From Aquimarina sp. Aq107 (GTDB lineage: Bacteria; Bacteroidota; Bacteroidia; Flavobacteriales; Flavobacteriaceae), in NCBI RefSeq assembly GCF_943733665.1, contig NZ_OX030782.1, positions 1,638,501-1,702,500 of the forward strand: a stretch of DNA of 64,000 nt, read 5' to 3'. The notes below the pieces were generated by a model. The model was not told the DNA's origin. It was given only the letters and a program-made list of their open reading frames with translations, and did no database searches. Positions 19,794-29,130 of this stretch are shown here, piece after piece (the first letter of the stretch is position 1; each line of letters begins with the position of its first letter). Both the position numbers and the translations under genes were made by a program.

Positions 19794-20159
19794 ATGATTA
19801 CAATCGCAATTATCGCACATGATGGTAAAAAGGCAGAAATGGTTCAATTTCTGAATGAACATCAAGAAATCTTACAATCTAAAAATATATCGCTAATATC
19901 CACGGGTACCACTGGAGAGAAAGCAAAGCGCGCAGGTTTTGATGTAGAAGCATTATTATCCGGTCCTCTTGGAGGTGATGCACAAATTGCCGCTGGTGTT
20001 GCAGAAAAAAGAGTGGATATGGTTATTTTCTTTAGAGACCCTTTGGCAAAACATCCTCATGAGCCTGATATTTTTATGTTGATGAGGTTATGCGATGTGT
20101 ATGACGTTCCATTGGCTACAAATCCTGCTACTGCGCAGTTGTTACTAAAGGGACTATAG
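19794..20159 (+). CDS. mgsA: Methylglyoxal synthase
   Basis: 121 residues, the short form compared with about 152 in E. coli. Conserved elements are IAHDGKK, the phosphate-binding STGTTG, the GPLGGD motif with the catalytic Asp, FFRDPL and the HPHEPD segment with the catalytic His. It converts dihydroxyacetone phosphate to methylglyoxal. It is tightly linked to pfkA (5-base gap) and ends two bases before the convergent transglutaminase-like gene. Confidence 0.95.
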   Translation: MITIAIIAHDGKKAEMVQFLNEHQEILQSKNISLISTGTTGEKAKRAGFDVEALLSGPLGGDAQIAAGVAEKRVDMVIFFRDPLAKHPHEPDIFMLMRLCDVYDVPLATNPATAQLLLKGL

Positions 20160-20160
20160 A

Positions 20161-20721
20161 TTATTGGGATAAATTTCGGATACATTGCTCTCTAATTCCC
20201 CAGATTTTATCAAATGAAAAATTTAATTCTTCTTCAATAATCCAAGATTTGATATACTCTTGGTGATAATGGATTTTAAAATCTCCAACTTGAAGAGGTT
20301 TTATATTTTTTTCAACTATTACGTCATTTTCGATTTTGTTAAAATCCGATATACTAGATGTCGCATCTATAGTTTGATTTTTGTACCGTAAATAGGTGTG
20401 AGCTTCAGGAATGTAGTTTAAGTTATTTTCTAAAAGGATGTTTCCAATATTGGGAGTATTTTTTCTATTCATTTTATAAATACCTATAATAAGATCTATA
20501 TCATTTCTTCCATTTAAATTAGCTACTCGTTTCAATAATGCGTGTTTAGAACTACAAGTACCCTTTTGTTCTAAGATAACTAATTTAGAGTCTATTCTAT
20601 TGGCATTTCGGCCATAGGGGAGGTTCTTGATAAATTGAACTAGTTGAACCCAAGAGCTAATACCTTTTCTTATAATAAGATTAGATAATTCATCATTAGA
20701 GGTAATTTCGAAATCGGTCAT
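20161..20721 (-). CDS. Transglutaminase-like small cytoplasmic protein
   Basis: 186 residues without signal peptide or membrane helix. I do not recognise a named family, but the order C56 (KGTCSSKHALLKRVA), H108 (PEAHTYLRY) and D119 (TIDATSS) reproduces the Cys-His-Asp spacing of transglutaminase/papain-fold proteins. A papain-fold hydrolase or an inactive relative is inferred. It is downstream of ridA, separated by a terminator, and its stop codon nearly abuts mgsA on the other strand. Confidence 0.65.
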   Translation of the reverse strand: MTDFEITSNDELSNLIIRKGISSWVQLVQFIKNLPYGRNANRIDSKLVILEQKGTCSSKHALLKRVANLNGRNDIDLIIGIYKMNRKNTPNIGNILLENNLNYIPEAHTYLRYKNQTIDATSSISDFNKIENDVIVEKNIKPLQVGDFKIHYHQEYIKSWIIEEELNFSFDKIWGIREQCIRNLSQ

Positions 20722-20731
20722 ATTTAAAAAT

Positions 20732-20759
20732 AAAAAAACTCAAACAAATTTTGCTTGAG
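20732..20759 (-). terminator. Rho-independent terminator of ridA
   Basis: Read on the minus strand, CTCAAGCA...TTTGAG forms an 8-10 bp stem (20759-20739, one G-U pair) followed directly by seven T residues (20738-20732). Confidence 0.8.
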
Positions 20760-20786
20760 CTTTTAATATATTTTTTGAAATGTATA

Positions 20787-21167
20787 TTATTTCACCGCAA
20801 TTACCGAAATTTCTACATTTACAAATTTTGGTAACGCAGCAACAGCTACAGTTTCTCTGGCTGGAGCAGTATCTTCATTAAAATAGCTTCCATAAACTTC
20901 ATTCACTTGCGAAAAGTTATTCATATCACTAAGAAAAATAGTCGTCTTTATTACATGTTCAAAAGTCATATCAACCTCATCTAGAATTCCTTTAAGGTTT
21001 TGCATTACCTGTTCTGCTTCGGTCTTAATATCGTCCATTACCAAATCTCCAGTTTCTGGATTAATAGCTATTTGTCCAGAAGTATAAAGTGTATTACCAT
21101 TAAGAATAGCTTGGCTGTAAGGACCAATCGGAGCAGGAGCCTTAGAAGTAGTTATAATTTTTTTCAT
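20787..21167 (-). CDS. ridA: RidA family reactive-intermediate deaminase
   Basis: A 126-residue full-length YjgF/RidA protein. APAPIGPYSQAI at the N-terminus, SGQIAINPETG, the conserved arginine in TAPARETVAVAALPK (substrate carboxylate ligand) and the closing VNVEISVIAV are all intact. It hydrolyses 2-aminoacrylate and related enamines. It follows lptD on the same strand and has its own terminator. Confidence 0.94.
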   Translation of the reverse strand: MKKIITTSKAPAPIGPYSQAILNGNTLYTSGQIAINPETGDLVMDDIKTEAEQVMQNLKGILDEVDMTFEHVIKTTIFLSDMNNFSQVNEVYGSYFNEDTAPARETVAVAALPKFVNVEISVIAVK

Positions 21168-21243
21168 AATGTGTGTTGTGTTATTGTTTATTTTGATTTT
21201 ATAAACCTTTTATAACTTAAGTATACATATTTAAGATGCTAAC

Positions 21244-23973
21244 TTATAATTGTCTGTCCGGTTCACGTCTTTTATCATACTTAATATCACTAAGAACAGA
21301 GGATTTGATACCTATAAAGAAGTTCCATGATGTTCTTTCACTGAAAGGAATCCAATTAAAACTCAAATTCCAACTGTCTAAGTCTCTTTGGAACCTTAAA
21401 TTGGTATATGTGAATCCAGGGTTTTTAAGATCATACCCAGAGGATACTCCAACGGACCATTTAGGAGCTAGTTCTACATCTCCAGAGAACATAATTGAGT
21501 GTGATGAAATTTCGTTTTGCCTAGCGTTATTACTGTAATTGACGGTATATGATAGGCGTAAGGACCAAGGGATTTTGTAATTATAATTCTTAATATCCCT
21601 TTTTTCTTTATTGTCATTAGTTGGACGATTCGACTGGTCATCTCTAAAATCTGTTCCACCACCAAATAAATTATCGGGTCGTCCACCATTTTGTAAAGTT
21701 TGATTGGACAAAGGGTCCTCATTGGACTGACCTTTTTCAAAATCTTTACTAGAAAAAGAATATCCGAAATTAGCACTGGCTCTAGTTAATCTAAATAGAC
21801 TACCTCCATTATCAATATTCCAAACATCAATTTTACGATTATTATTATCTAATGCATAAGGATCTAACTCTGCACTAAAGTTAATATCTAGTTTGTTCTC
21901 TATTATAGGAATATTTCCTGTAATAGATAGTGGACTCAATTGTAGAGAATCACCAGCAATATTATATGCGGTTCTAAAATTTAAGTTATTTAATAAGACC
22001 ACCTTTCGGGGTTCTAAATCAGTGGTATCCTTACTCTTTACCTTTGCTTCAAGGTTATTGCTCAAAGAAAAGCCGATACTACTAGAAAAAGTATTACTTG
22101 GGGCACCGAAGAACCCACCTTCAAATCTAGAATATTCAACAACTTCCGTTTCGTCGATATCTAATGTGTTTGGATCATCGGTTATTGTATATTCATCATA
22201 GAATTGGTCAAAAGCCGGATTGATACTATAACTAATCGATGGTCTCATCGTATGACGTATTGCCTGGATTTTTTTATCTTTCTTAAAGTTAAAAGTTCCG
22301 TATATAGTAGTTCCTAAACTTGTTGAAAAGTTATAAGTTCGATACGCATCGAAACCAGCAATTGTATCCCTAACAACTTCTCCCGCGCCGTCGTTAGCAT
22401 CTGGATCATAACTCTGATCAATAGTTTCAAAAACCCAATTTTCCTGAAAACTTGTACCCATAGTGGCACTTAAGTACTTAAAGATTTTAAAGTTCGTGCT
22501 AATAGGAATTGAATGCTGCATACCAATTCTGGCGTCATTGAACATGTCTCCTGTAAAAAGATCATCATCAGTAGTAGTAATTCTGTTTTCTCCTCTAAAG
22601 TTGTACTGCGTATTAATATTCTGTATGATTCCTTTTTTTACACCTACTTTTGGAGCAAAAGGAAATATCCTAGAAACACTAGCATTTACATTAGGAAGCG
22701 ATAGATTTACTTCTTGTGTATTGGTATTAGAGTTATGATTTGCAGCAACATTTAGGTTTACTTGCGGATCTCCTTGAAAAGTTTTCGAATAAGAAATTGA
22801 AGAACTAAGTTGATTATTTAAGAAGTTACCCGTATTAAGTTGATTTGTTGATTGCTGGAAAAAATCACTACTACCAAAATTCACAGAAGCAGAAAATCTA
22901 GAATTGGGATTCGCTTTTGCATCCTGAGAATGAGTCCATTGTATATTGTAAGTAGTTCTCTGAGCAAAATCAGGAAACCCTCTTTCACTAGTTAAGTTAT
23001 TTTCAAATCTAAAACGGAGATTCCCTCTATATCTGTATCTTACGGCATATGCAGATTCAGTAAGTAGCGTATAACTACCATTGGTATAGTAATCTCCTGT
23101 AATTGTTAAATCGGCATAATCACTTACAGCAAAATAATAACCACCATTTTGTAAAAAATATCCTCTATTATTTTCTTCTCCATAACTAGGGATAATAAAA
23201 CCAGAGGTTCTTTTATCTTGTAAAGGAAAATAACCAAAAGGTAATCCAAGAGGAGTTGGTACATCTGCGATAAACATATTTACCAAACCAGTAACAATTT
23301 TTTTCTTAGGTACTAGTTTTATTCTACGAGCATAAAAATAATAATCAGCATTATCTACATCTTCGGCAGTTGTAAATTTTACATTACTCATATAGATAAC
23401 AGAGTCATTTACCCTTTTAGAGACTTCTCCTTTAACATTCATTTCCCCTTGTTTCGTTCGGGAATTATATATTAAAGCTTTTTCAGTGTCAAAATTAAAT
23501 CTAATAGAATCTGGTTCTACTACATTTTGAGCCTGTTTAAAAACAGGTGTTTGAGTATAATCTCCTACAGAATCTTTAATACCGTAAGCGTACACCTCAT
23601 TTTTTGCATTGTCTACGATGATAAGTCCTGCATTTATTTGCATTTCACCATATATAATTTCAGCTTCATTATAGAGATACATTTTGTTTTCTCTACGGCT
23701 TAGTCTCATATAATCTTTAGACTTGTATTTGACTTTATCGGTTAATAATTGTGGTGGAGCAACTGCGGTATCCTTCTTTGTTGTGTCTTGATCTTTTTCG
23801 TTTTCTAGTAACTCAGTTTTAGAATCTGAACCTTTTTTGGGTAAAGAAATAGAATCCTTTTGCGCAGTAATAGGTTTTTTGGTCGTTTTATCGAACTCTT
23901 GTGCAGTTGTATAACAAATACAAAATAGTGAAAAACTTAGTGAATAAAGTATGTTACGTACCGTTGTTTGCAA
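21244..23973 (-). CDS. lptD: LPS-assembly protein LptD (Bacteroidota type)
   Basis: About 909 residues. The frame opens with a TTG at 24024, but that codon sits in a promoter-like TAATTTTG. A TTG at 23973 yields a compact signal peptide (LQTTVRNILYSLSFSLFCICYTTAQ). A low-complexity linker precedes an OstA-like beta-jellyroll (~100-240, NKMYLYNEAEIIYGEMQINA) and a long C-terminal barrel with many aromatic alternating strands, including PLGLPFGYFPLQDKRTSGF. It inserts lipopolysaccharide into the outer membrane with LptE. A start-codon check is needed. Confidence 0.87.
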   Translation of the reverse strand: MQTTVRNILYSLSFSLFCICYTTAQEFDKTTKKPITAQKDSISLPKKGSDSKTELLENEKDQDTTKKDTAVAPPQLLTDKVKYKSKDYMRLSRRENKMYLYNEAEIIYGEMQINAGLIIVDNAKNEVYAYGIKDSVGDYTQTPVFKQAQNVVEPDSIRFNFDTEKALIYNSRTKQGEMNVKGEVSKRVNDSVIYMSNVKFTTAEDVDNADYYFYARRIKLVPKKKIVTGLVNMFIADVPTPLGLPFGYFPLQDKRTSGFIIPSYGEENNRGYFLQNGGYYFAVSDYADLTITGDYYTNGSYTLLTESAYAVRYRYRGNLRFRFENNLTSERGFPDFAQRTTYNIQWTHSQDAKANPNSRFSASVNFGSSDFFQQSTNQLNTGNFLNNQLSSSISYSKTFQGDPQVNLNVAANHNSNTNTQEVNLSLPNVNASVSRIFPFAPKVGVKKGIIQNINTQYNFRGENRITTTDDDLFTGDMFNDARIGMQHSIPISTNFKIFKYLSATMGTSFQENWVFETIDQSYDPDANDGAGEVVRDTIAGFDAYRTYNFSTSLGTTIYGTFNFKKDKKIQAIRHTMRPSISYSINPAFDQFYDEYTITDDPNTLDIDETEVVEYSRFEGGFFGAPSNTFSSSIGFSLSNNLEAKVKSKDTTDLEPRKVVLLNNLNFRTAYNIAGDSLQLSPLSITGNIPIIENKLDINFSAELDPYALDNNNRKIDVWNIDNGGSLFRLTRASANFGYSFSSKDFEKGQSNEDPLSNQTLQNGGRPDNLFGGGTDFRDDQSNRPTNDNKEKRDIKNYNYKIPWSLRLSYTVNYSNNARQNEISSHSIMFSGDVELAPKWSVGVSSGYDLKNPGFTYTNLRFQRDLDSWNLSFNWIPFSERTSWNFFIGIKSSVLSDIKYDKRREPDRQL

Positions 23974-24183
23974 TGGTTTATATCCTATTTTTGTAAAACT
24001 ATGGCTTAGTTTTTGAAGTGCCAAAATTACATATATTTTTTATGTAGAGATTGTAATTGGTAAAAAAATAAATATTTATATCAAATACTTTGCTCTAACG
24101 TTATTTTTAAATGAAACCTGTATTCTAATTTCTAAGGTCATAACCATATGATTTTAGAATTATTATACTAAATACGGAAACAA

Positions 24184-24216
24184 TTTGGTAATGTTTCAAG
24201 CTAAGTGATAATTTTG
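24184..24216 (+). promoter_or_regulatory. Putative housekeeping promoter of the amidase gene
   Basis: TTTG at 24184-24187 and TAATTTTG at 24209-24216 with a 21-base spacer match the Bacteroidota -33/-7 consensus. Transcription would begin within a few bases of the ATG at 24224, implying a very short or leaderless message. Confidence 0.5.
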
Positions 24217-24223
24217 CATAATT

Positions 24224-25366
24224 ATGAAAAAGAAAATAATATACAGTTCACTTTTAATTGTATCGGTTTTTATCCTATCAGCATTTACGTTATCTGTTGT
24301 GAGTGAGAATGATAAAGAGAAATTTGTGGTGGTTTTAGATGCTGGGCATGGTGGGCATGACCCTGGAAATAGAGGAAATGGTTATAAAGAAAAAGATATT
24401 GCTCTTAAAGTAGTTTTAGCAGTTGGTGCGGCCTTAGAGAAAGATGATCGTTTTAAAGTTGTATATACCAGAAGTACGGATAAATTTATAGAATTACACG
24501 AAAGAGGGAAAATAGCAAATAAAGCTAAAGCGGATTTATTTGTGTCCGTACACTGTAATTCTCACCGTTCGCAAGCATATGGTACAGAGACTTTTGTACT
24601 AGGGTTGCACGCAAATGATGAAAATTTTAATGTAGCTAAAAATGAAAATTCAGTTATTCTATTAGAAGATAATTATGAAGCAAACTATGATGGATTTGAC
24701 CCAAATTCTCCAGAATCAATAATAGGATTAACGTTAATGCAAGAAGAATATCTAGATCAAAGTCTTACTTTGGCTAGTTTCGTTCAGAATGGATTTAATA
24801 AAAGCTTAAAACGAAAAAGTAGAGGAGTAAAACAAGCCGGTTTCGTTGTTTTACACCAAACCTATATGCCTAGTGTATTAATAGAACTAGGGTTTCTTAC
24901 CAATAATAAAGAAGGTAAATATCTTAATTCTAAAAAAGGTCAGGATGAGATGGCAAAATCTATTATTTCTTCTATTGTAGATTATAAAGAGAGTCTTGAT
25001 GCAATATATTATGTTCCCGATGCTCCTGAACCAGAAGTTCCAGAAGTTGTAAATAACGACTCCATAACGGAGGTTGTCGGACAAAAAATGTATGATGGAA
25101 TAACGTTTAAGGTACAAATCGCAGCAGGATCTAATGATATAGAACTTGAGCCCAAAAATTTTAATGGATTAGATCAGTTGTCGAAGATTCAGTTTGAAGG
25201 GCTGTATAAGTATTATTTTGGAAGTACTTCTAATTATAATTTAATCAAGGAGTTGAGAGATGTGGCCGTTGATAAAGGATATGCTTCATGTTTTGTTGTA
25301 GCATTTAAGGATAATGAATTAATTCCTCTTACAGAAGCTTTAAAAACTGATGCTACATCGAACTAA
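24224..25366 (+). CDS. N-acetylmuramoyl-L-alanine amidase (Amidase_3)
   Basis: 380 residues with an N-terminal hydrophobic signal (~6-25). The amidase_3 domain (residues ~33-255) shows the zinc ligands in LDAGHGGHDPGNRG, HERGKIANKAKADLFVSVHCNSH and the catalytic VLIELGFLTN. A ~70-residue insert between the second and third motifs is usual for Bacteroidota. The C-terminal ~80 residues (TFKVQIAAGSNDIEL ... YKYYFGSTSNYN) look like a SPOR-type peptidoglycan-binding domain. It cleaves septal peptidoglycan in the periplasm. Confidence 0.92.
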   Translation: MKKKIIYSSLLIVSVFILSAFTLSVVSENDKEKFVVVLDAGHGGHDPGNRGNGYKEKDIALKVVLAVGAALEKDDRFKVVYTRSTDKFIELHERGKIANKAKADLFVSVHCNSHRSQAYGTETFVLGLHANDENFNVAKNENSVILLEDNYEANYDGFDPNSPESIIGLTLMQEEYLDQSLTLASFVQNGFNKSLKRKSRGVKQAGFVVLHQTYMPSVLIELGFLTNNKEGKYLNSKKGQDEMAKSIISSIVDYKESLDAIYYVPDAPEPEVPEVVNNDSITEVVGQKMYDGITFKVQIAAGSNDIELEPKNFNGLDQLSKIQFEGLYKYYFGSTSNYNLIKELRDVAVDKGYASCFVVAFKDNELIPLTEALKTDATSN

Positions 25367-25402
25367 TCTAAATAAATACTAATAAATCGTTCGTTAATAA
25401 TC

Positions 25403-25432
25403 TTTGGAAGTATATTTTTTATTCTAAATTTG
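25403..25432 (+). promoter_or_regulatory. Putative housekeeping promoter of the MlaD operon
   Basis: TTTG (25403-25406), an 18-base spacer and TAAATTTG (25425-25432) match the Bacteroidota consensus exactly. The predicted transcript starts ~15 bases before the TTG start codon of the MCE gene. Confidence 0.65.
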
Positions 25433-25452
25433 TGTCCTAAACATATGCTATT

Positions 25453-26403
25453 TTGAAATTTACTCGCGAAGTTAAAACAGGAATTTTAGCACTGTCTGCT
25501 ATAGCACTTTTAATTTTTGGTTATAGTTTTTTAAAAGGTAAGAACCTTTTAGAAAGCGACCGAACTTTTTATGCTGTGTATGATAACGTAGAAGGTTTGA
25601 TACCTTCATCACCAGTTACTATAAATGGTTTGGTAGTAGGAAAGGTAGTTTCGATCAAGTTTGCTGATTCTAAAGGAAACCTTGTAGTGGAATTTAATGT
25701 TAGTAGTGATTTTACTTTTTCTAAAAACAGCGAAGCCATGGTATATGGTGGAGATTTGATTGGAGGAAAGTCATTAGCAATTAATCCAATATATGAAGCT
25801 GGTTTAGAAGCAAAGGATAAAGACACATTGCCTGGGAGAGTTAAAGCTGGATTATTAGAATTAGTAAATGAGCAATTAACACCGCTACAGTTAAAATTAG
25901 AATCGGCTATTAAAGATGCTGACACCTTATTGACTTCTGTAAATGGAATTTTATCTGTTGATAACAAAAATAATTTAAATTCTATTTTTGCAGATCTTAG
26001 TGTAACCGTTCGAAACTTTAAAGGCGCATCGGGATCTTTAAATAATATTTTATCAGGTAATGAAAAAAAGTTAAATACTACACTTTCTAACCTTGACGAA
26101 ATGTCCACGAATCTTAATCAGTTTTCGGATTCATTATCAAAGGTTAATATCGGTAAACTAGTAAAAGATTTAGATGGAGTTTTAGCTAATTTCGAAAAAA
26201 TCTCTAATGATTTAGAAGTAGGAAAAGGAACCGCAGGTAAATTATTAAAAGATGATAAGCTTTATAATAATCTAGAGGATGCTAGTAAAGAATTAGAATT
26301 ATTACTTCAGGATCTTAGATTAAACCCTACTAGATATGTAAATATTTCGGTTTTTGGTAAAAAGAACAAACCATACGTAAAGCCTACAGATTCAATAAAC
26401 TAA
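25453..26403 (+). CDS. MCE/MlaD family lipid-transport protein
   Basis: 316 residues. An N-terminal membrane anchor (TGILALSAIALLIFGYSFL) is followed by the MCE domain (~40-115, FYAVYDNVEGLIPSSPVTI ... VVGKVVSIKF) and a C-terminal amphipathic helical region with DUF-type repeats (LNTTLSNLDEMSTNLNQF). It is the periplasmic shuttle component of an Mla-type phospholipid system; the ABC parts are not in the window. The start is a TTG: the nearby ATG at 25445 runs into a stop after three codons. Confidence 0.9.
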   Translation: MKFTREVKTGILALSAIALLIFGYSFLKGKNLLESDRTFYAVYDNVEGLIPSSPVTINGLVVGKVVSIKFADSKGNLVVEFNVSSDFTFSKNSEAMVYGGDLIGGKSLAINPIYEAGLEAKDKDTLPGRVKAGLLELVNEQLTPLQLKLESAIKDADTLLTSVNGILSVDNKNNLNSIFADLSVTVRNFKGASGSLNNILSGNEKKLNTTLSNLDEMSTNLNQFSDSLSKVNIGKLVKDLDGVLANFEKISNDLEVGKGTAGKLLKDDKLYNNLEDASKELELLLQDLRLNPTRYVNISVFGKKNKPYVKPTDSIN

Positions 26404-26412
26404 CTACTTCAA

Positions 26413-27735
26413 ATGATGCAATATATTCCTAATATCATATTTGTAATTGCTTTAATAGCAGGAATTGGATATTTCACAAAAAACATTCGTAAAGTCATTC
26501 GAAATATTCGATTGGGTAAAGATGTAGATCGAACGGATAATAAAAAAGAACGTTTTAATAATATGATGATGATTGCTTTTGGGCAATCAAAAATGGTAAG
26601 AAGACCTATTGCAGGGATATTACACGTGGTAGTATATATAGGTTTTGTTATTATTAATATCGAAGTATTAGAGATCATTATTGATGGTATTTTAGGGACA
26701 CATAGAATTTTTGCATTTTTAGGAGGGTTATATGCTTTCTTAATTGGTTCTTTTGAAATTCTTGCGCTTTTAGTTTTGGTAAGCGTGTTTATCTTTTGGA
26801 TAAGAAGAAATGTAGTTAATATTAGGCGTTTTAAAACTTTAAAAGGTTGGCCTAAAAATGATGGTAATATTATTCTTTATTTTGAGGTGGTGTTGATGAC
26901 ATTATTCCTTACTATGAACGCAGCTGACTTACAATTACAAACATTAGGAGCTGAGCACTATGTAAAAGCGGGTTCATACCCTGTAAGTCAGTTCATAACT
27001 CCTTTGTTTAATGGAATGTCCGAAGGAACACTAATTCTTCTTGAGCGTGGCGCTTGGTGGATGCATATTATTGGAATTTTAATATTCTTGAATTACTTAT
27101 ATTTTTCAAAACATTTACATATCCTACTAGCTTTTCCAAATACCTATTATGGAGACTTAAGGCCTAAAGGACAGATGGATAACCTAGAATCTGTTACTAA
27201 GGAAGTAATGTTAATGATGGATCCTAATGCTGATCCATTTGCTGCACCAGCAGAAGACGAAACCGAAGGAGAGCCGGAAAAGTTTGGGGCTTCTGACGTA
27301 ACTGATTTAAACTGGGTACAATTGCTTAATTCATATACTTGTACGGAGTGTGGGCGTTGTACTAGTGAATGTCCTGCAAACCAGACAGGCAAGAAGTTAT
27401 CTCCTAGAAAGATAATGATGGATACCAGAGATCGTCTTCAGGAAGTTGGAGATAATATAGATAAGAATGGTAGTTTCGTAGATGATGGAAAGCAATTATT
27501 AAACGATTATATAACGCAAGAAGAATTATGGGCTTGTACAAGTTGTAATGCTTGCGTAGAAGCTTGTCCTGTTAGTATAAGTCCGTTGTCTATTATTTTA
27601 GATATGAGAAGATATTTAGTAATGGAGCAAAGTGCTGCACCAACAGATCTAAATAATATGATGTCTAACATTGAGAATAACGGAGCTCCTTGGCCATTTA
27701 ACCAGATGGACAGACTAAACTGGAATAAAGAATAA
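26413..27735 (+). CDS. Membrane-bound (4Fe-4S) ferredoxin-like protein, HdrC/NarI-like fusion
   Basis: 440 residues. About five transmembrane helices in the first 240 residues are followed by two ferredoxin motifs: CTECGRCTSECPA (~312-324) and CTSCNACVEACPV (~376-388). The family transfers electrons from membrane quinones or ferredoxin to a CCG-domain partner. That partner (28307-29098) lies one gene downstream, so the two probably form a membrane redox complex. The electron donor and acceptor cannot be read from sequence. It begins 9 bases after the MlaD gene. Confidence 0.87.
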   Translation: MMQYIPNIIFVIALIAGIGYFTKNIRKVIRNIRLGKDVDRTDNKKERFNNMMMIAFGQSKMVRRPIAGILHVVVYIGFVIINIEVLEIIIDGILGTHRIFAFLGGLYAFLIGSFEILALLVLVSVFIFWIRRNVVNIRRFKTLKGWPKNDGNIILYFEVVLMTLFLTMNAADLQLQTLGAEHYVKAGSYPVSQFITPLFNGMSEGTLILLERGAWWMHIIGILIFLNYLYFSKHLHILLAFPNTYYGDLRPKGQMDNLESVTKEVMLMMDPNADPFAAPAEDETEGEPEKFGASDVTDLNWVQLLNSYTCTECGRCTSECPANQTGKKLSPRKIMMDTRDRLQEVGDNIDKNGSFVDDGKQLLNDYITQEELWACTSCNACVEACPVSISPLSIILDMRRYLVMEQSAAPTDLNNMMSNIENNGAPWPFNQMDRLNWNKE

Positions 27736-27800
27736 AATTTGATAATATTAACCATAACTATTAACCATAAACTTTTAAAAATTAAGAGAATTTAGAAATT

Positions 27801-28247
27801 ATGAAGAAGGAAGAAGTAGAGAAATTATTGCATGATAAGGTAGAAGAAGGGGAACACATTAGTCCAGTATTACCAGAAGGTATTAAGAATTATCTTATTG
27901 ATATTGATGGTACTATTACAGAAGATGTTCCTAATGAAGAGCCAGAAAGAATGGTTACTTGTGAACCATTTCCAGATGCTTTAGTTACATTAAATAAATG
28001 GTACGATGAAGGACATATTATATGCTTCTTTACATCAAGAACTGAAGAACATAGAGAAGTTACTGAAACATGGTTAAAAACCCATGGATTCAATTATCAT
28101 AGTCTTTTAATGGGGAAACCAAGAGGAGGGAACTATCATTGGATAGATAATCACTTGGTAAAAGCAACTCGTTATACTGGTAAATTTACAGAATTGGTAG
28201 AAAGAGTTGTTACTATCGAAGTTTTTGATGACGGTAAACATGATTAA
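27801..28247 (+). CDS. HAD-superfamily hydrolase-like protein
   Basis: 148 residues. The HAD catalytic motif DIDGT is at D34-T38, motif II is in CFFTSRTEEHREVTE, and a lysine (MGKPRGGNYHWIDNH) plus the acidic D supply motifs III and IV. The compact, cap-less form resembles small phosphatases sometimes loosely labelled phosphoheptose isomerase; nothing here supports an isomerase. It lies between the two Fe-S genes, so a role linked to that complex is possible but unproven. Confidence 0.75.
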   Translation: MKKEEVEKLLHDKVEEGEHISPVLPEGIKNYLIDIDGTITEDVPNEEPERMVTCEPFPDALVTLNKWYDEGHIICFFTSRTEEHREVTETWLKTHGFNYHSLLMGKPRGGNYHWIDNHLVKATRYTGKFTELVERVVTIEVFDDGKHD

Positions 28248-28250
28248 ATA

Positions 28251-28283
28251 AGTTTTTGTTTGAGATTTTTTCTAACAAAAACT
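28251..28283. other. Intercistronic stem-loop
   Basis: AGTTTTTGTT (28251-28260) pairs perfectly with AACAAAAACT (28274-28283) around a 13-base loop. No T-run follows on the plus strand, so it may stabilise or process the Fe-S operon message rather than terminate it. Confidence 0.4.
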
Positions 28284-28306
28284 AAGGATATAAATAGTAT
28301 AAACAT

Positions 28307-29098
28307 ATGAGTGAAGCAATAAAGGTGCCTACAATGGCAGAGTATATGGCTGAAGGTAAAATGCCGGAAATTTTATTTTGGGTTGGATGTGCTGGAAGTT
28401 TTGATGATAGAGCTAAGAAAATCACAAAAGCCTTTGTGAAACTTCTTCATAGTTCTAAAGTAGACTTTGCTGTATTAGGAACCGAAGAAAGTTGTACAGG
28501 AGATCCAGCTAAAAGATCTGGGAATGAATTTTTGTTTCAGATGCAAGCAGTTACCAATATTGAGGTAATGAATGCATACGAAATTAAAAAAGTTGTTACA
28601 GCTTGTCCTCATTGTTTCAATACGTTAAAAAATGAATATCCTGCTTTGGGAGGGAATTATGAAGTAATGCACCATACACAATTCCTTAAATCACTTTTAG
28701 ATGAAGGAAGATTAACAGTAGAAGGAGGTAAGTTTAAAGGAAAGAGAATTACTTTTCATGATCCTTGTTATTTAGGTAGAGCCAATAATGTATATGAGGC
28801 ACCAAGAGATCTTCTTAGAAAATTAGAAGTAGAACTTACAGAAATGAAACGTAGCAAACGTAATGGATTATGTTGCGGAGCTGGAGGAGCACAGATGTTT
28901 AAAGAACCTGAGCCAGGTAATAAAGATGTAAATATTGAGCGAACAGAAGATGCTCTGGAAACAAAGCCAGATATTATAGCAGCAGGTTGTCCTTTTTGTA
29001 ATACAATGATGACCGATGGTGTAAAAAATAAGGAAAAAGAAGATAGTATTGATGTTATGGATGTTGCAGAATTGATTGCAAATGCTCAAGATTTGTAA
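28307..29098 (+). CDS. CCG-domain (Fe-S)-binding oxidoreductase subunit (HdrB/GlpC-like)
   Basis: 263 residues with two cysteine-rich CCG segments: GTEESCTGDPAKRSG with TACPHCFNTLKNEYP in the first half, and FHDPCYLGRANN, NGLCCGAGGAQMF and AAGCPFCNTMMTDG in the second. Such pairs bind non-cubane Fe-S clusters in HdrB, GlpC and LutA. It is probably the cytoplasmic catalytic or electron-accepting partner of the membrane ferredoxin protein two genes upstream. The reaction is unknown. A terminator follows. Confidence 0.88.
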   Translation: MSEAIKVPTMAEYMAEGKMPEILFWVGCAGSFDDRAKKITKAFVKLLHSSKVDFAVLGTEESCTGDPAKRSGNEFLFQMQAVTNIEVMNAYEIKKVVTACPHCFNTLKNEYPALGGNYEVMHHTQFLKSLLDEGRLTVEGGKFKGKRITFHDPCYLGRANNVYEAPRDLLRKLEVELTEMKRSKRNGLCCGAGGAQMFKEPEPGNKDVNIERTEDALETKPDIIAAGCPFCNTMMTDGVKNKEKEDSIDVMDVAELIANAQDL

Positions 29099-29130
29099 AA
29101 AAGATTTTAAAGATTAAGTAGAATAATAAA

